Shown: piece by piece, positions 23,675 to 34,624 of the stretch
Numbering within the stretch: the stretch's first letter is position 1
Layout of the letters: the number at the start of each line of letters is the position of its first letter
Source: Dissophora ornata
Lineage: Eukaryota; Mortierellomycota; Mortierellomycetes; Mortierellales; Mortierellaceae
Direction: 5' to 3'
DNA length: 54,592 bases
Assembly: GCA_025201705.1 (NCBI GenBank)
Contig: MU616693.1
Coordinates: 1-54,592, forward strand
Notes under the pieces: model-generated
The model's input: the letters and a program-made list of their open reading frames with translations, nothing else
Database searches by the model: none
What the model was told of the DNA's origin: nothing
Made by a program: the position numbers and the translations under genes

Positions 23675-25396
23675 CTAGACCAACAGTTTCTTCGCAGCAC
23701 GAAGATCAAGAAAACTCCAGCTCCTTCTATGCTTGCTTGGGCTGTGTTTCACTAATCTTGCCACGTCGTCCTGCATGAAATGACATTAGTCAAAGATTCA
23801 AGGATCATATCCTGAATTTGATAATCACTTTCTTACCTTGGCTGTCGAGAGTGTCTGGATTGTCCCAGGCAACAAGGGGGTCATGTCCACCGACGTTAGG
23901 ATTACGAATCCTCCGATGTATTACAGAAGAAACATTCCTCGGCTCTTAACCGTCATTCTCATGTAGACGCCCCTGCTATTGATGATTTGCATCAATGGTG
24001 CCATGGGATTGTTCGGTTCCAGGGAGGATTTACCGAATCTGGCGAGCCTATAAAGATCCCATGCATTCTTTGCGCCATGTGTTTCCTAACAAGGACCTGT
24101 CACTTCTCCGAAGAGAAGCTCTCGGCCACCAACCTTCCCAAGTATGTCTGGCCGGTAGGCGCCTATACTCTCATCTTTCTGAGTAGTGCTCTCGGTGTTG
24201 GGGCTTTATATACAGCAAGAAGTAGACAACAATAATTGAGATGGAGCCGCAGTACATGATAGTCCATATCAAATAGGGTCAAGAGCAGGCAGGGATAAAT
24301 ACTCACAATTGCATCACGACCTTGCCGCTGGCTCTCATCGTTCCCTGCATTATCGGTGAAACATAGCTGGCAATAAATCTCTCCTCAGCAATCCTACTAT
24401 CCTTCTCCAATGGTAAATGCTCGGTGCTACGTAAGAAACGACATAGGTTTACAATTAAAGGGTGTAGTTACCAGCGTAACTTACAACGCATCAAAGGCCT
24501 CGTCGCGTTGGTTGTTCAGTCGAAGCTGAGTTGAAAAAATATACAAAACAGGTTTTTTTTAGTTTTCCTCAAATAACCCATAGTCCAGAAAAAAACAAAT
24601 GCAAAGAGATTCGGACCATCTCCAGGGGTTAACTTACGAATGAAGTCAACGAGAACAAGAGAGGGTTTTTATTGATGATCGGTACCAATAGGTTTTAAGT
24701 GGTCCCTGAAGGTACCAGCCACAGAAGACTCCTAATCGTCGTGGAAATAAAAAGGGAGGTGCGACTTAGGTACGTTGTGCCAGAGCCCAACACCAGGTTG
24801 GAACGCCAAATGGCCCTTACGTGTTGCCGTTGGGATCGATGCTGCCTTCGTTGGGGTCGATGCTGCCGCCGTTGCTGCACTTAATGCGCTTCTCTCGGCT
24901 GGAAGAACATGGGTCAAAGTCAATTATACTTAAACCGCACCACGGCTTTGCTTGTGTCATCATCACACAATCAGAGAAACTGCAAGAGTCATACCTGCCA
25001 CTTCCACATCTCCTTCAGATGCATTGTCGCCTGACGGCAAGCCGGAAGGGTACCTACTAAGCCCAGACTCCGCCTCCCGAAGACCCGCACCCAGAGCCAT
25101 GACACCCGCCTTCTTGGCGACAGTTGCACTGTTGACGAGCAGCTGGCGATCGGTAACATCCAGAGCATGACATTCCCAGAAATTATCCTCGCTCCGTTCT
25201 CGGAAGGCCTTGTACGATTTACGGAGACTTGTTTGCCATTTCCCGTGGATATGGGGAAAGTCAATGAGGGCCAAGTAAGCTTCGTTTGTGTTCTCCTTGA
25301 CATGAAAGTTGAAACTTTTCACGAAGTTCGGAATGTGACATGCTCCTTGTCGCTTCTCTTGTCGAGTGCCCAGTCCACGTGTGGATCAGATGCCAT
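23675..25396 (-). pseudogene. PD-(D/E)XK-like gene, decayed, splice structure intact
   Basis: Recoverable exons: 25396-24995, 24898-24821, 24525-24485, 24426-24307, 24203-23837 and 23770-23675. The joins have consistent phase except across the long 24526-24820 gap, which probably hides a lost exon. Readable segments include DFPHIHGKWQTSLRKSYKAF, an Ala/Thr/Ser linker, LNNQRDEAFDAF, EERFIASYVSPIMQGTM, and FPNTESTTQK leading to RPDILGK...LLFGEVTGP (the D...E core) and NAWDLYRLARFGK. Defects are a frame break near 25325, TAG at 24086-24088 (just after GEVTGPC) and TAA at 23921-23923. The family is one I recall as expanded in mucoromycete genomes, of unproven function. It is too broken to make the full protein. 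Confidence 0.75.
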
Positions 25397-25399
25397 GAG

Positions 25400-26280
25400 C
25401 AGAAGATGATAGGGTATAGCAAGAGCATTAGTATGTGATATGTTATCGGTATGACGCTTTGTCGGGCATTAGAAGCGCAAATCAACAGAAAGGGCACATG
25501 ACGCCATCAAGCTCATGCCATGCAAAGCCAAACTGAAGACCACCATCGTCGCAATCACCTCTCGCTCGGCAGGGAACGACGTTACTCTGATGCACCTGCT
25601 GGAGCTAAAGAGGCCAGGCTGCTGTTGACTAGATGTTTCCACATGAGGAGAAAACAACTCTGACACATTACCTTCGATGGGAACGCGTGAGGTGAAAGTG
25701 ATGGAGCAGGCCGAAAACTGTCACTGAAATCTGGGCAAAGATGATGGTTGAAAGAACGTGCTGCGCCCTGCATCAACTTCATCGCCAAAAGCACAGTACC
25801 AACGACCGTCGATCACACTCAAATGGATATACCCTAATGAGGAACGGGAAGAGATTGAGGAAGCCGAAGAATAGCTTCATAGCGGGGAGGTGTTAGCTAT
25901 ACCAAAAAAATGTCGAAGTGAAGATCGAATAGCTCCACCACCTTGTTTTCTAGCCAAAACTTTGGGGCTCAAATTGTTTGTTATTACCCTTCTCTTAGAT
26001 TCCACCAGCTCTGGCGATATCACTGTTGATAGGCCTTCTAGCACTGGATTGCCATGGCTGTCTCCTACGGCGTTCTGGATGTCTTGTGCCCGACCCCGAA
26101 GAAAATATGAAAGGTATAAAATACAACAACCCGCACCAGTATGATCACCACCCGACATGGAGATATAATTATGGAGTTAGATTGGTTACTTTGTCAAGAG
26201 AACGCACAGTGCGCAACTAGATTCGGGCAGCAACTGCATCACTGTGGGACTAAAAAAAAAAAATGAAAAAAATGGAGTCC
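25400..26280. other. no gene recognised
   Basis: Short opposed frames only. No splice-supported coding segment or family signature was found. Confidence 0.35.
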
Positions 26281-26284
26281 ACAA

Positions 26285-26600
26285 AAACAGGAAGGCGAGC
26301 TCCACCACCCAGTCTGTTGAAGAAATGGTGCCTCCAGACCTCTGTTTTCTGGCTAGAGTAAGGCAGACCGCATTTCGCCGAGTCTGTTGAAGACCAGCTT
26401 AAGAACGAGCCGCATCTTGCGCCAAGGGAGGGAGGAGGTTATTAAGCACAGTCGGCAATAAACCGATAGCAGTTATATTGCATAAATTCGACCCACGTTT
26501 CAGCAACCAAAATGGCTATCTCGCACCGCTAAATCCTGAGATGCAAATGGTGCGGGACCGGCTCAAGCACTTCTGGGTAGACACATTACAACTCTTCAAG
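26285..26600. repeat. dispersed repeat R3, copy a
   Basis: Aligns in direct orientation with about 27186-27510 at moderate identity. Shared blocks include gaggaggttattaagc(a/g)cagtcggc, ctgttgaagaccag, and gatgcaaatggtg followed by gaccggctca. Differences and small indels are numerous, so the duplication is old. No ORF is conserved between copies. Confidence 0.65.
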
Positions 26601-26930
26601 ACTTGCAAGAACAATACCACGGCGATTACTTTCCTTGCAGAGCTCTCGCTCAGAGAATGAGATGAATGGCTGCTCCGCGCCTATCATCGGGACCGTCTTG
26701 CGATGGCTCTTGCTGTAACGATTCAGGAGTATGAAATTCTCGATGGCCAGGATGCTTCGATCTCTGTAGGTGATCCATCTGACACGAGCCCCATCGTCTT
26801 TAAAGCTTTCGGCTATTAGAGTCAAGCTATCAATGTAAATATGGTTTGCATGAAGGGCTAGTACGCTGATTTCTACTGTACCTTTTTTGGCTCGATGCTG
26901 CCGTTTCTGTATATTTTCTTGATTTCCACA
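26586..26930 (-). other. protein-like open frame, possible gene fragment
   Basis: An uninterrupted minus-strand frame (longest form starts at 27050) with good coding composition: GTVEISVLALHANHIYIDSL, ARVRWITYRDRSILAIENFI, SFSERELCKESNRRG. It ends with a stop just inside R3 copy a. No family identified and no clear neighbouring exon. Given its position among broken genes it is probably a fragment, though a spliced gene cannot be excluded. Confidence 0.35.
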
Positions 26931-27185
26931 AACAACTGCGAACTTCTGCGGATTATCCTGTGAACTATTGCGATATGATTTCCCACGGCATTGCTGCTGT
27001 GGTGATCTGATGCCAGACAGCATACACATCATCGTATGGCCTAGCGTCATTAAAACACGGATTAGTAACTGGCACTTTTCTCATCAAGACGAGTGAGAAC
27101 ACGATTATTGCTCTGCATTGCGCCTGTGCGGGCCGCCCACACCTGTTAAAAAAAAGACAATAAAGAACCAAAAAAGAGGTGTGGA

Positions 27186-27510
27186 CTACAAGGGCATGGG
27201 GCGAGCACCGCCATCCTATCCGTTGAGGAAAGGATGCCTCCAGACTCTACCTTCGTGGCTAGAGTTGGGCAGCACACGTCCGGGTCTGGCCTGTTGAAGA
27301 CCAGTCCATCGATGATACTGCATCTTGCGCCTCGGCAAGGAGGAGGTTATTAAGCGCAGTCGGCGGTGAAGTGATAGCACTCCGCCCGCATGCAGTTCGA
27401 CTCGCGTTTCAGCCATTCCATATTCATGGTACCCATCTCCTCTAAATCATTATGATGCAAATGGTGACAGACCGGCTCAGAACCCGGTGGGCAGACACCC
27501 TGCAGAATGG
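27186..27510. repeat. dispersed repeat R3, copy b
   Basis: Second copy of the repeat at 26285-26600, about 0.9 kb away in the same orientation. Confidence 0.65.
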
Positions 27511-27799
27511 ATAAAGAAAATTTAAAAAGACTAAACCAAAGTTCAAGCACTTCCCTTGTGAATGCAAGATGCGAGCCCAAACGCGTCGTTTTTCTCGGTG
27601 AAGAGAGAAGACACAGACTCACTCATGACTTCGTTTCGTAGTCGTGTAAGCCACAATTCAGTTTTCAGAGGCAGGACAATTTCATTTGATACTTTTCTCG
27701 GTTATGTGACTAGTTTTCCAGGAAGGTCCTAGGATTTGTTGGCAGAGCTGCACTCGCGGCCGGGGCCGTCGAGTCCTTAGTTTCATAAACCCTGACCGC

Positions 27800-28250
27800 G
27801 TTGAGCAGGTGCCTGTGGACCTGTTCCCTAAGTGGAGGGCATCCGAGTTATTGGCCCATAGACAAGGATCAAAGCCTGCCAAACGCACCTGCCAGAGAGC
27901 TATCGCCTCAGTACATTGAGCACCTTTCAATTCAAGGTGTCGATGAGACACACAGGTTCCTCCTCGACAAACTCTGCTCCCGAGTCAATGACAGACAACA
28001 ATGATGAGGCTGAAGGAGAACTTGATGAGTACAACGACAAGATTGACCCAAAGAACGAGCCATTGCAGTTCCTATCCACACTTCTCTTGTCCATCTACAC
28101 TGCCAAACTTCCTGCCAATAAAGGGTAAGGATCTCATGTCCGTCGCTTCGTCGAGAAGGCCAAGGGCTTCTTGTCAGGGATTACAGAAGACAAGACAAAT
28201 GGAACGTATCCAGGGTCCGCTTTTCTGAGATCTACTGCTGTACTCGAGTA
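27800..28250 (+). pseudogene. fragment of an uncharacterised fungal protein family
   Basis: Plus-strand segments in two frames: ARELSPQYIEHLSIQGVDET and HRFLLDKLCSRVND, then EAEGELDEYNDKIDPKNEPL and QFLSTLLLSIYTAKLPANKG. Next comes an in-frame TAA (28126-28128), then VRRFVEKAKGFLSGITEDKT in the same frame. I recall a similar layout (ordered N-terminus, acidic insert, SIYTA-type helix) in Mortierella hypothetical proteins near PD-(D/E)XK-like genes, but cannot name a function. One frame switch and one stop make it a pseudogene fragment. Confidence 0.5.
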
Positions 28251-28528
28251 AAGAAAGCATTACAAGAATGGCTCAAGAGCAAAGATAGCTTTGCGATGAA
28301 GAATTTTTTTTCTCACAAAATCACGTAAGAAAAAAGTGCGCGTAAAGTCAAAGGATGGTGAATTCCTGGGCAATTAGCAGCGATATAGATGAATCAAAAC
28401 AAACGCAAATGATCTGAAAAAAGTCTCGCATGCGACCACTGCCTCCAACGATCCAGAACAGATAGAATCGAATCGCGTAGTTATTGAGAGAGATTTTTTT
28501 TTTTTTTTTGTTTTTTGCACGAAGCCAT

Positions 28529-29870
28529 CTAACTATGCCGGGGAGTACTATACATTGGCCTGGCATCATACGATGGTCTTGTTAACTGAGCCTTGGGTAA
28601 TGTCCTGGAGGAGGACAACCGCTGCAAATGTTTCATTGACGCCTCCATCATATTCTAAACATTGGACATGATGAGTAGTAAGTGTCATCGTCAAAGAAGC
28701 TTTTTTTTGCCTTCCCTTCTCTCCACATAGCTTACCTTGTCCTCCAGTAGGATGGGACATATGTTTATCAGCTTGCAAAGCTGCATTCTGTCCGTGATCA
28801 AGTCAAACCGCCCAATCGACTTGGACTCATATGGCCTCATGCTTTAGACACATTTAGAACACTGGAACCTTCCAGCCCGGAACGTGGAAGCCAAAGACTG
28901 TGGCTTTGCTGTAGTCCTGTATTATCTGGCGGTCAAGACTCAGCTTCACCATGTTCGGAAGCATGATATAGCCTGCATCAAGTTCCTTCTGTGATGCGCC
29001 AGGAGACTTTGCCTCACAGACCACGAGGAAATCAATCGTGACAGAGTAATCGGGGAACAACAACTCTTTGTCAAGGGTTGGGTTGCAGCTGAGGTGATCT
29101 CCCTTCCCACGGGTCTTAATACCTTCATATTCCCCAAATGTGGCATGCAAGAGGGGCTTGACGATATTACAAAAGAAGGAGTCCTTGTTTTTTTCTTGGC
29201 AGTGTACTGTAGCGGACTCCAAAGCTCTGCACCAAGGAGTAGGTGCTCCAGTTGTGACCGAGCCAAGTGCACAAGTGCGCTGTACTCCTCCTCACAGTTC
29301 TCCGGGTACTCTCTCTCCAGCCGCCTCCACTCCTTTATCGTGTTGCTGTGGTTCTCGTAGCAAGCCTTCATCGAGAGTTCAGAGATGTACAACAGGATTT
29401 GCGGGCACCGGATGGGCTTGCAGAGGATGGCGGGAAACTCTGCATGGACGTCCCACTTTGTCAGCCTGAGAATCACTTTCCATGTAAAGATGAAATTCAG
29501 TTGTCCACAAGAGCAACACGGTTAATATTTTGAATGTACACTCTCAAGCCAGCAGAGACAATGCGACACTAACTTATACACACTATACTTACAGGATCTC
29601 CTCCAGTCGCTGCAACGTCCATCAGCGCCTTGATACGTCCTCGTCCCTGATGGTCCAGTGCGAGTGGTGCAACCTCGATGATGGCTCACCTGGATCTGCA
29701 ATCCTAACCACTCGCTTTGGAGGCTCCATCGACGCTATTGAGGGCTCGCCAGTGTTGTTCTCTGACGACAATGGATCGTTATAGTTGCTGTCGTCGCTGC
29801 CATACTCTTGCCCATCTCCAGCCTCTGCTTCATCAGCAGCGTGCAGTAGGAAAAGCCACATGATAATACT
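28529..29870 (-). pseudogene. second PD-(D/E)XK-like pseudogene
   Basis: The 5' part is acidic (AADEAEAGDGQEYGSDDSNY). The next part reads CKPIRCPQILLYISELSMKA and SALVHLARSQLEHLLLGAEL. The frame then shifts at a run of seven T on the plus strand (29188-29194) to SFFCNIVKPLLHATFGEYEG and VTIDFLVVCEAKSPGASQ (D...E-A-K core, as in the gene at 10322-11510). Another frame break near 28850 leads to SIGRFDLITDRMQLCKLINI. A GT-AG intron at 28655-28735 precedes the final exon, which ends at TAG 28529-28531. A further break lies near 29632. With at least three frame disruptions it is not functional as assembled; homopolymer error could explain one. Confidence 0.65.
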
Positions 29871-29927
29871 AAGTAAGAACCGATCTGGCAAGACCATAGT
29901 AAAGCAGATTTTCCACCTGCTCCACTC

Positions 29928-29970
29928 CGACCCCAGACCCACTGACCCCAGACCCACTGACCCCAGACCC

Positions 29971-30002
<32 letters not shown>
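29928..30002. repeat. 15-bp tandem repeat plus 30-nt poly-T
   Basis: Three units of gaccccagacccact (about 29929-29972) run directly into T30 (29973-30002). On the minus strand this reads A30 followed by GGGTCTGGGGTCAGT-type repeats. A poly-A run next to a short repeat can mark a retroelement end or replication slippage; no target duplication was identified. Confidence 0.8.
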
Positions 30003-30004
<2 letters not shown>

Positions 30005-30433
30005 CGCAGTGGGTCCTGATTTCCGAGTCACCTACCACAAGACTAAAAAGGGGCTTCTACCTCTTGCGCTGTCAGGATGCGACAAGGCTAAGGCGCTGGT
30101 ATTGGATGTCGTAACCGCGAAGAGCATAATTGGCATTAATCGCAGCAAGATCCTCCAGCAAGATCCTGTTTCGAGCAAAACTGCAGTGCGTGCTCATCAT
30201 CTGCTGACTTCACGTAGTTTCGGGAGGTGAAAGAGGTGTGTGCTGGGCGCAGTCCACCCTTCCTTCGCTGGCACAGACCTCGTAACCATCAGCATACCAA
30301 CAACACAAACAACAGCATACTAACAACAGCACACCAAGCATTTTACCATGCGTGCATCACTGCGGTCATATATTTACAGTTGGATAGTTAGATACAACAG
30401 AGTAAGAGCCTCCTCTCCACTGCCCCCACCCTT

Positions 30434-33400
30434 CTATTGAGATCCTACAGCCAGTGACTTCTTCTTTGCTTCATTCGCCAGCAGCGACTCTCGTAGATCC
30501 ACCGGCAGTGCCTCGATCAGCAATCGGATCTGATCTCGAAGTTGCTCCTTTTGCTTCATCGTCGCCTTGATCGCACTCGACTCTGGTGCATACCGCCTGC
30601 GCTGTCTCTCTGGGCTCTGCTCTCGAGACTCACGACTGTTGCCCTGCGGTTGCCCTTGTGGCTCTCGTTCTCTCTCCTTGCTCCTGACCTCGATCCATCC
30701 CACGTTCAGCGAAGACGACGACGACGATCGTGATGGCGTAGCTGTCCTAGAAGAGTTCGAGCTGAACGATGACGCATTCGAGTACAGCCCATTTGTTTCT
30801 GAAAGACCCTGTGTGGGAATGGCTTTTGGTCCAGCATAGCCATTCGATGGCAGAGGTGTCGACGGCGAGAGCTTTGGCCGGTTATTTGACATTGAATCCG
30901 GCGGGGGTGTAGTCGTCCGCGACTCTGCATCGCTGCCGCTGCCACTCGGACTTCCGCTCCTGCTTCCACTTCCCTGCCGCCCGTTCGTGTACCGGTGGAG
31001 TCCATCTGTCAAATCACCTGACCATGATCCTCCAAAATCTACAGAGGGATCTGATCCAGTCCTGTTGGCCGAGTTGTACGAGTCTTCCCTAGACAATGCT
31101 GGCCGAGCCCGAACCTTTTTTGGCTTCAGGCTAAAAAGATCGCCTTTACTTGCAGAGCTACCCAGTTCCTCCCTCATCCGAACCAACAAGTCCACGAGCT
31201 CCACTTCATTCCGGCCCCTGACCCATCCTACCACATCGCCCAGGCTGAGAATCTCGAGATAGCGTTTCCTGAGCTCGTTTTGGGCCGCGATAGTGCGTAA
31301 CCGCAACCACGTCGCAAAGTTGCCGCATTTCAAAAAATCCTTGTAGAAACTTTGACATGCCTCCGAGTTGGACTTGAACGCCGATGTTTTAAAAGCGATG
31401 GCGGGCGGGTTTTTGGATAGAAATTTGAGGAACGTCTGCTGTTTGAAAGGGGCGATATGAGGGAACTGTGATGTGGACGATAGCGATCTGATTTGGCAAA
31501 TGTATACATATAGGCATTAGTCCCAGTTCCTAAAGACCCTTGTTTCAATGCGAGGCAACAACGGAAAATGACTTACATGTCGTTGGGCACCAGTGTGGCG
31601 AAATAGCGATTAAGAGGCACCAAGAACTTTTCTGTCAGGGTCGCAAAATGATTCCGGAGGATATTGTCCAGCAAATATTCTATACAACCAAAAGCCAGTA
31701 TTTAGTGGTGAATACTTTTTTCAAATAAATATCTCTAGTGAAGATCCTTTCCAGGTGATGTGGCAGGTGTGATTCAATGTATACATACCTGGCGAGGATC
31801 TGTTTGCTGTTGCCTCTGCTAGCATACGGAGCAAGTTTGTATCCTTGGCAATAACTCCTTTGCGCTTACTTACAACACCCTATATTATCCATGATGTCGG
31901 ATTAGATCCAAGCAAAGGAAATGTTTTACCCCGCAACCCATCCTGCATTGTTTGCATGTCTCCTCGCTTACCTGTACAAACTCCAGAGAGCTCGGCTTGC
32001 CGAGTCGGGGGCTACCAACTGTCTTTCCAACGCTTCCGTCGTTCATCAATTTGTTGTTTGGTCTCCTGTTCATGGGCTTGCCAATCTTGACGATATGTGG
32101 CCAATGCTCCAGCGTCTTCACGAAGAATGGATTCGTTACTCCCAGAACAATGCTGCTAGGCGGTAATGATTTGTTACAGAATGATTTAAAATCCGTGTCC
32201 TGAATCGTAAAATATGGTCGATAGTCGCCGCAGTATGGAATCTATATTAACAAAACGGGTGAGTATACATGTTGCGCGCCTCAGCTGCTATTTCTCCATC
32301 TATTATAGGTTTCGACGCTGCGCACACTTACAGGGTTGATTAGATCTACGAGCGAGGCGACAGATTCACTGCACACTTCTGGCGATGTACCGATGAGCAT
32401 GATGGGCTCTGCTAATGTCATCAGCTCCCAGCAGAGCCAAAGGTCAGGAATAAGGTCCTGGAAATGCTTATACAACCCGCCATTCATGGGGACAGACGAC
32501 AGGATGTGGGTATCTGGTTGAAAGGTTGCAATCTCAAAAGGCGCTGTTTCGAGTAGCTGAGGTTGGTGTGGTTTGGCGAGCTGCACTTGATAGACCGTGC
32601 CCATGAAGGGTAGCTCCATCAGACTGTCTGTTGTTGGGGTTCTCCATGTAGCAATGTTATGAAAGGCTGCCTCCAGCATGGGTTTTCCCACCTCAAAGTA
32701 GGCTGGTCCCAGGACCGAAACGAGCTTTGAGAAGAGACCGATGAAGGGGTGTTGTGAGAGGAGTACGACTGATTTCTGGAAATAGCCTCTCCTGATAGAA
32801 GGGTCCTGCTTCTGTCTGAAAAAAACATATCCATACAAGAACCCAGCATCCGTTGTTGGGCCTAATAGAGGTAATAGGTAATAGCCACCGTGTAAGCATC
32901 AAGGGAGGACTTGTAATCAGGTACCGACTCATTCGACGCTTTGTCTTCCGGAGATCATACCAGTAGCAGCTCTTCCAGCAGTAGTGGATCGGATGCGGAA
33001 GTTGAAGACAGTGTCGCCGACGTCAAAGGTATTAGAGTCCGGGAATGATGAGAAGCAGCTGTGGGGGAAACCGAGAGTTTGAGAAAAAGATGTCGGGACA
33101 ATCGACGTCAGTGCCCGTGCTGGATGTGCTCTGTCCCCTCCTTTGTCTCTCCGAGACGTGATCTGTGCTACGCTCGGGCGCTTTTTGATGTGTGTATGCA
33201 AAAAGGGGGGAAAAAAATCGTGACCTACATGTTCTTGCTCTCTTCTGGCGTGAACTCTGAGGGTGGGTAGACCGACTCGATGGCTATTGAGAGCAGAGAG
33301 ATAGAGAGACAGACCGTGTGAGTGGTGCGTGGATACAATTCGACAGATGCGGATGGCGCATGTGGATCTTGTTTAGGTGCCACCGAGGTTCCAATTGATG

Positions 33401-34495
33401 ATGTTCTTATTTGAGCGGGGATCGATATGCAATTTAAATAGAATTATCATTATCATCACACGGATGGTCGCAGCCCATCCTCAATAGCCCCCATGTGCTT
33501 TCACACAGGCCGGCCCCCCTGACCATGTCCTGGTCGCCGGCTACTGCTCGCCAGTGGGTCAATGGGTCGATGTTCTCCTGTCGGATACAACCCTCGCTTT
33601 GTGTCCTGACAAGCGAGTGGAACACCCCAACGTAATATGCCCGACACAAGAGCATGACCTGATGCTCCTCTCGGTGATGTGACCCGACCAGGAGTGCAAC
33701 CTTAAAAAAACAATAAAAAAAAGAGGCCGAATTCTCTCTTGCTCTCTTCTGCTCGTCCTGATCCACCAACAAACAAAAAGCACCTTGTTTTCCTCCGTGT
33801 ACTTTGTTGACCGATCATGTCATTGTTCCTTTGTTTTGAACACAAAAAGAAAAAGAAAGAGTGTGGGGAGAGAGAGAGAGAGAGAGAGTAGCCAACTTGC
33901 CTTGTCCTTTTTCAAGATCAAAGTTGACGACGCAAAAGCACACCATCCATTGCCGAAGCTGATCAATTGCAATCATGTCCATGATATCCCAGCTACTCGG
34001 CCTGCGGTCGTGGTTCCCGCCCAGATCAAAGTTTTCTGGAATCATATCGATCGGTAGTCGTCTTGTCGCTGAGGTCACTGCTGTTTTTGTTGAGCCTGGT
34101 ACACTTGATCCTGATGTGGTTTGCGAAGGAACTGAAGTAGTGGAAGGGAAAGCGCTAGCTTTCTGTAATGAAGGGGTTTGAGTAGTTGCGACTGGTGTAG
34201 CTGACGGCGAGGAGGGAGTGGACTGACTGAGACCGACGCTGGGGGCTGGAGAGGTCCCCCTGCTTGCTCGGGTCTTGGAGACGACGTTGGAGTTGGTCCG
34301 TCGGAGGGAGGTAGCGCCAAAGAGGGCGGGCAGACTCTCTGTGCTGATAGAATGCATATTGTAAGGCTGTGAGAAGTGCTTTGCCTTTGGTTCTGTCTCC
34401 AGGGGGCCAAGGTTGTCTTTCAGGGACGATTGGTCGTTGGCAACGGAAAGGGTCGAGGAGGGCGTAAAGAGAGGTGACCTATTTGCGGAGGACAT
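30434..34495 (-). CDS. DENND6: DENND6-type DENN-domain Rab guanine-nucleotide exchange factor
   Basis: Eight exons: 34495-33901, 33283-33229, 33058-32961, 32861-32332, 32241-31972, 31879-31789, 31679-31577 and 31487-30434; 931 aa. Human DENND6A activates Rab14 in recycling traffic. Conserved order: WMVCFCVVNFDLEKGQ, PEESKN-ICFSSFPDSN, YGYVFFRQ...RGYFQKSVVL, PLMGT-like LPFMGTVYQV, CWELMTLAEPIMLIGTSP, DYRPYFTIQDTDFK, and GVTNPFFVKTLEHWPHIVKI. The tail has YKDFLKCGNFATWLRLR and ALPVDLRESLL. The N-terminal 180 residues and the C-terminal Ser-rich insert (about 680-880) are fungal-specific and disordered. Intron 1 (617 bp) must use a GC donor (GCAAGT) to reach GQAIESVYP in frame; introns 2-7 are GT-AG, 89-170 bp. 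All phases agree (2,796 nt). Confidence 0.93.
33284..33900 (-). other. GC-AG intron 1 of DENND6
   Basis: Donor is AAG|GCAAGT and acceptor CAATAG, 617 bp, the longest intron in the window. It contains a (GA)n run at 33868-33888. The nearest GT donor (4 nt downstream) gives the wrong frame. The GC donor restores GQ-AIESVYP, matching the family's GQ-x-(I/V)E-x-(I/V)YP. Confidence 0.85.
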
Positions 34496-34560
34496 GCTCG
34501 GGAAGAGGACCGCAGAGGGCTATGAAGGCGAGAGGGTATGGAGGCGAGAGAAGGCGTGTG

Positions 34561-34620
34561 TGAGGGGAAGAGAGTGAGAGTGAGAGTGAGAGAGAGGGAG
34601 AGAGAGAGAGAGAGAGAGGG
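34561..34620 (-). repeat. GA/CT microsatellite in the DENND6 5' leader
   Basis: Imperfect (GA)n/(GAGT)n tract 65-125 bp upstream of the start codon, pyrimidine-rich on the transcribed strand. Similar CT tracts precede the gene at 36179. Confidence 0.8.
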
Positions 34621-34624
34621 CGTG

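Noticed and set aside
23987..24235. Plus-strand 82-codon frame with an apparent C-terminal membrane segment
   Set aside because: It is antisense to the exon carrying RPDILGK and GEVTGP of the PD-(D/E)XK-like pseudogene, which explains the openness.
33434..33772. 112-codon minus-strand frame
   Set aside because: It lies wholly inside DENND6 intron 1 and has no family feature.
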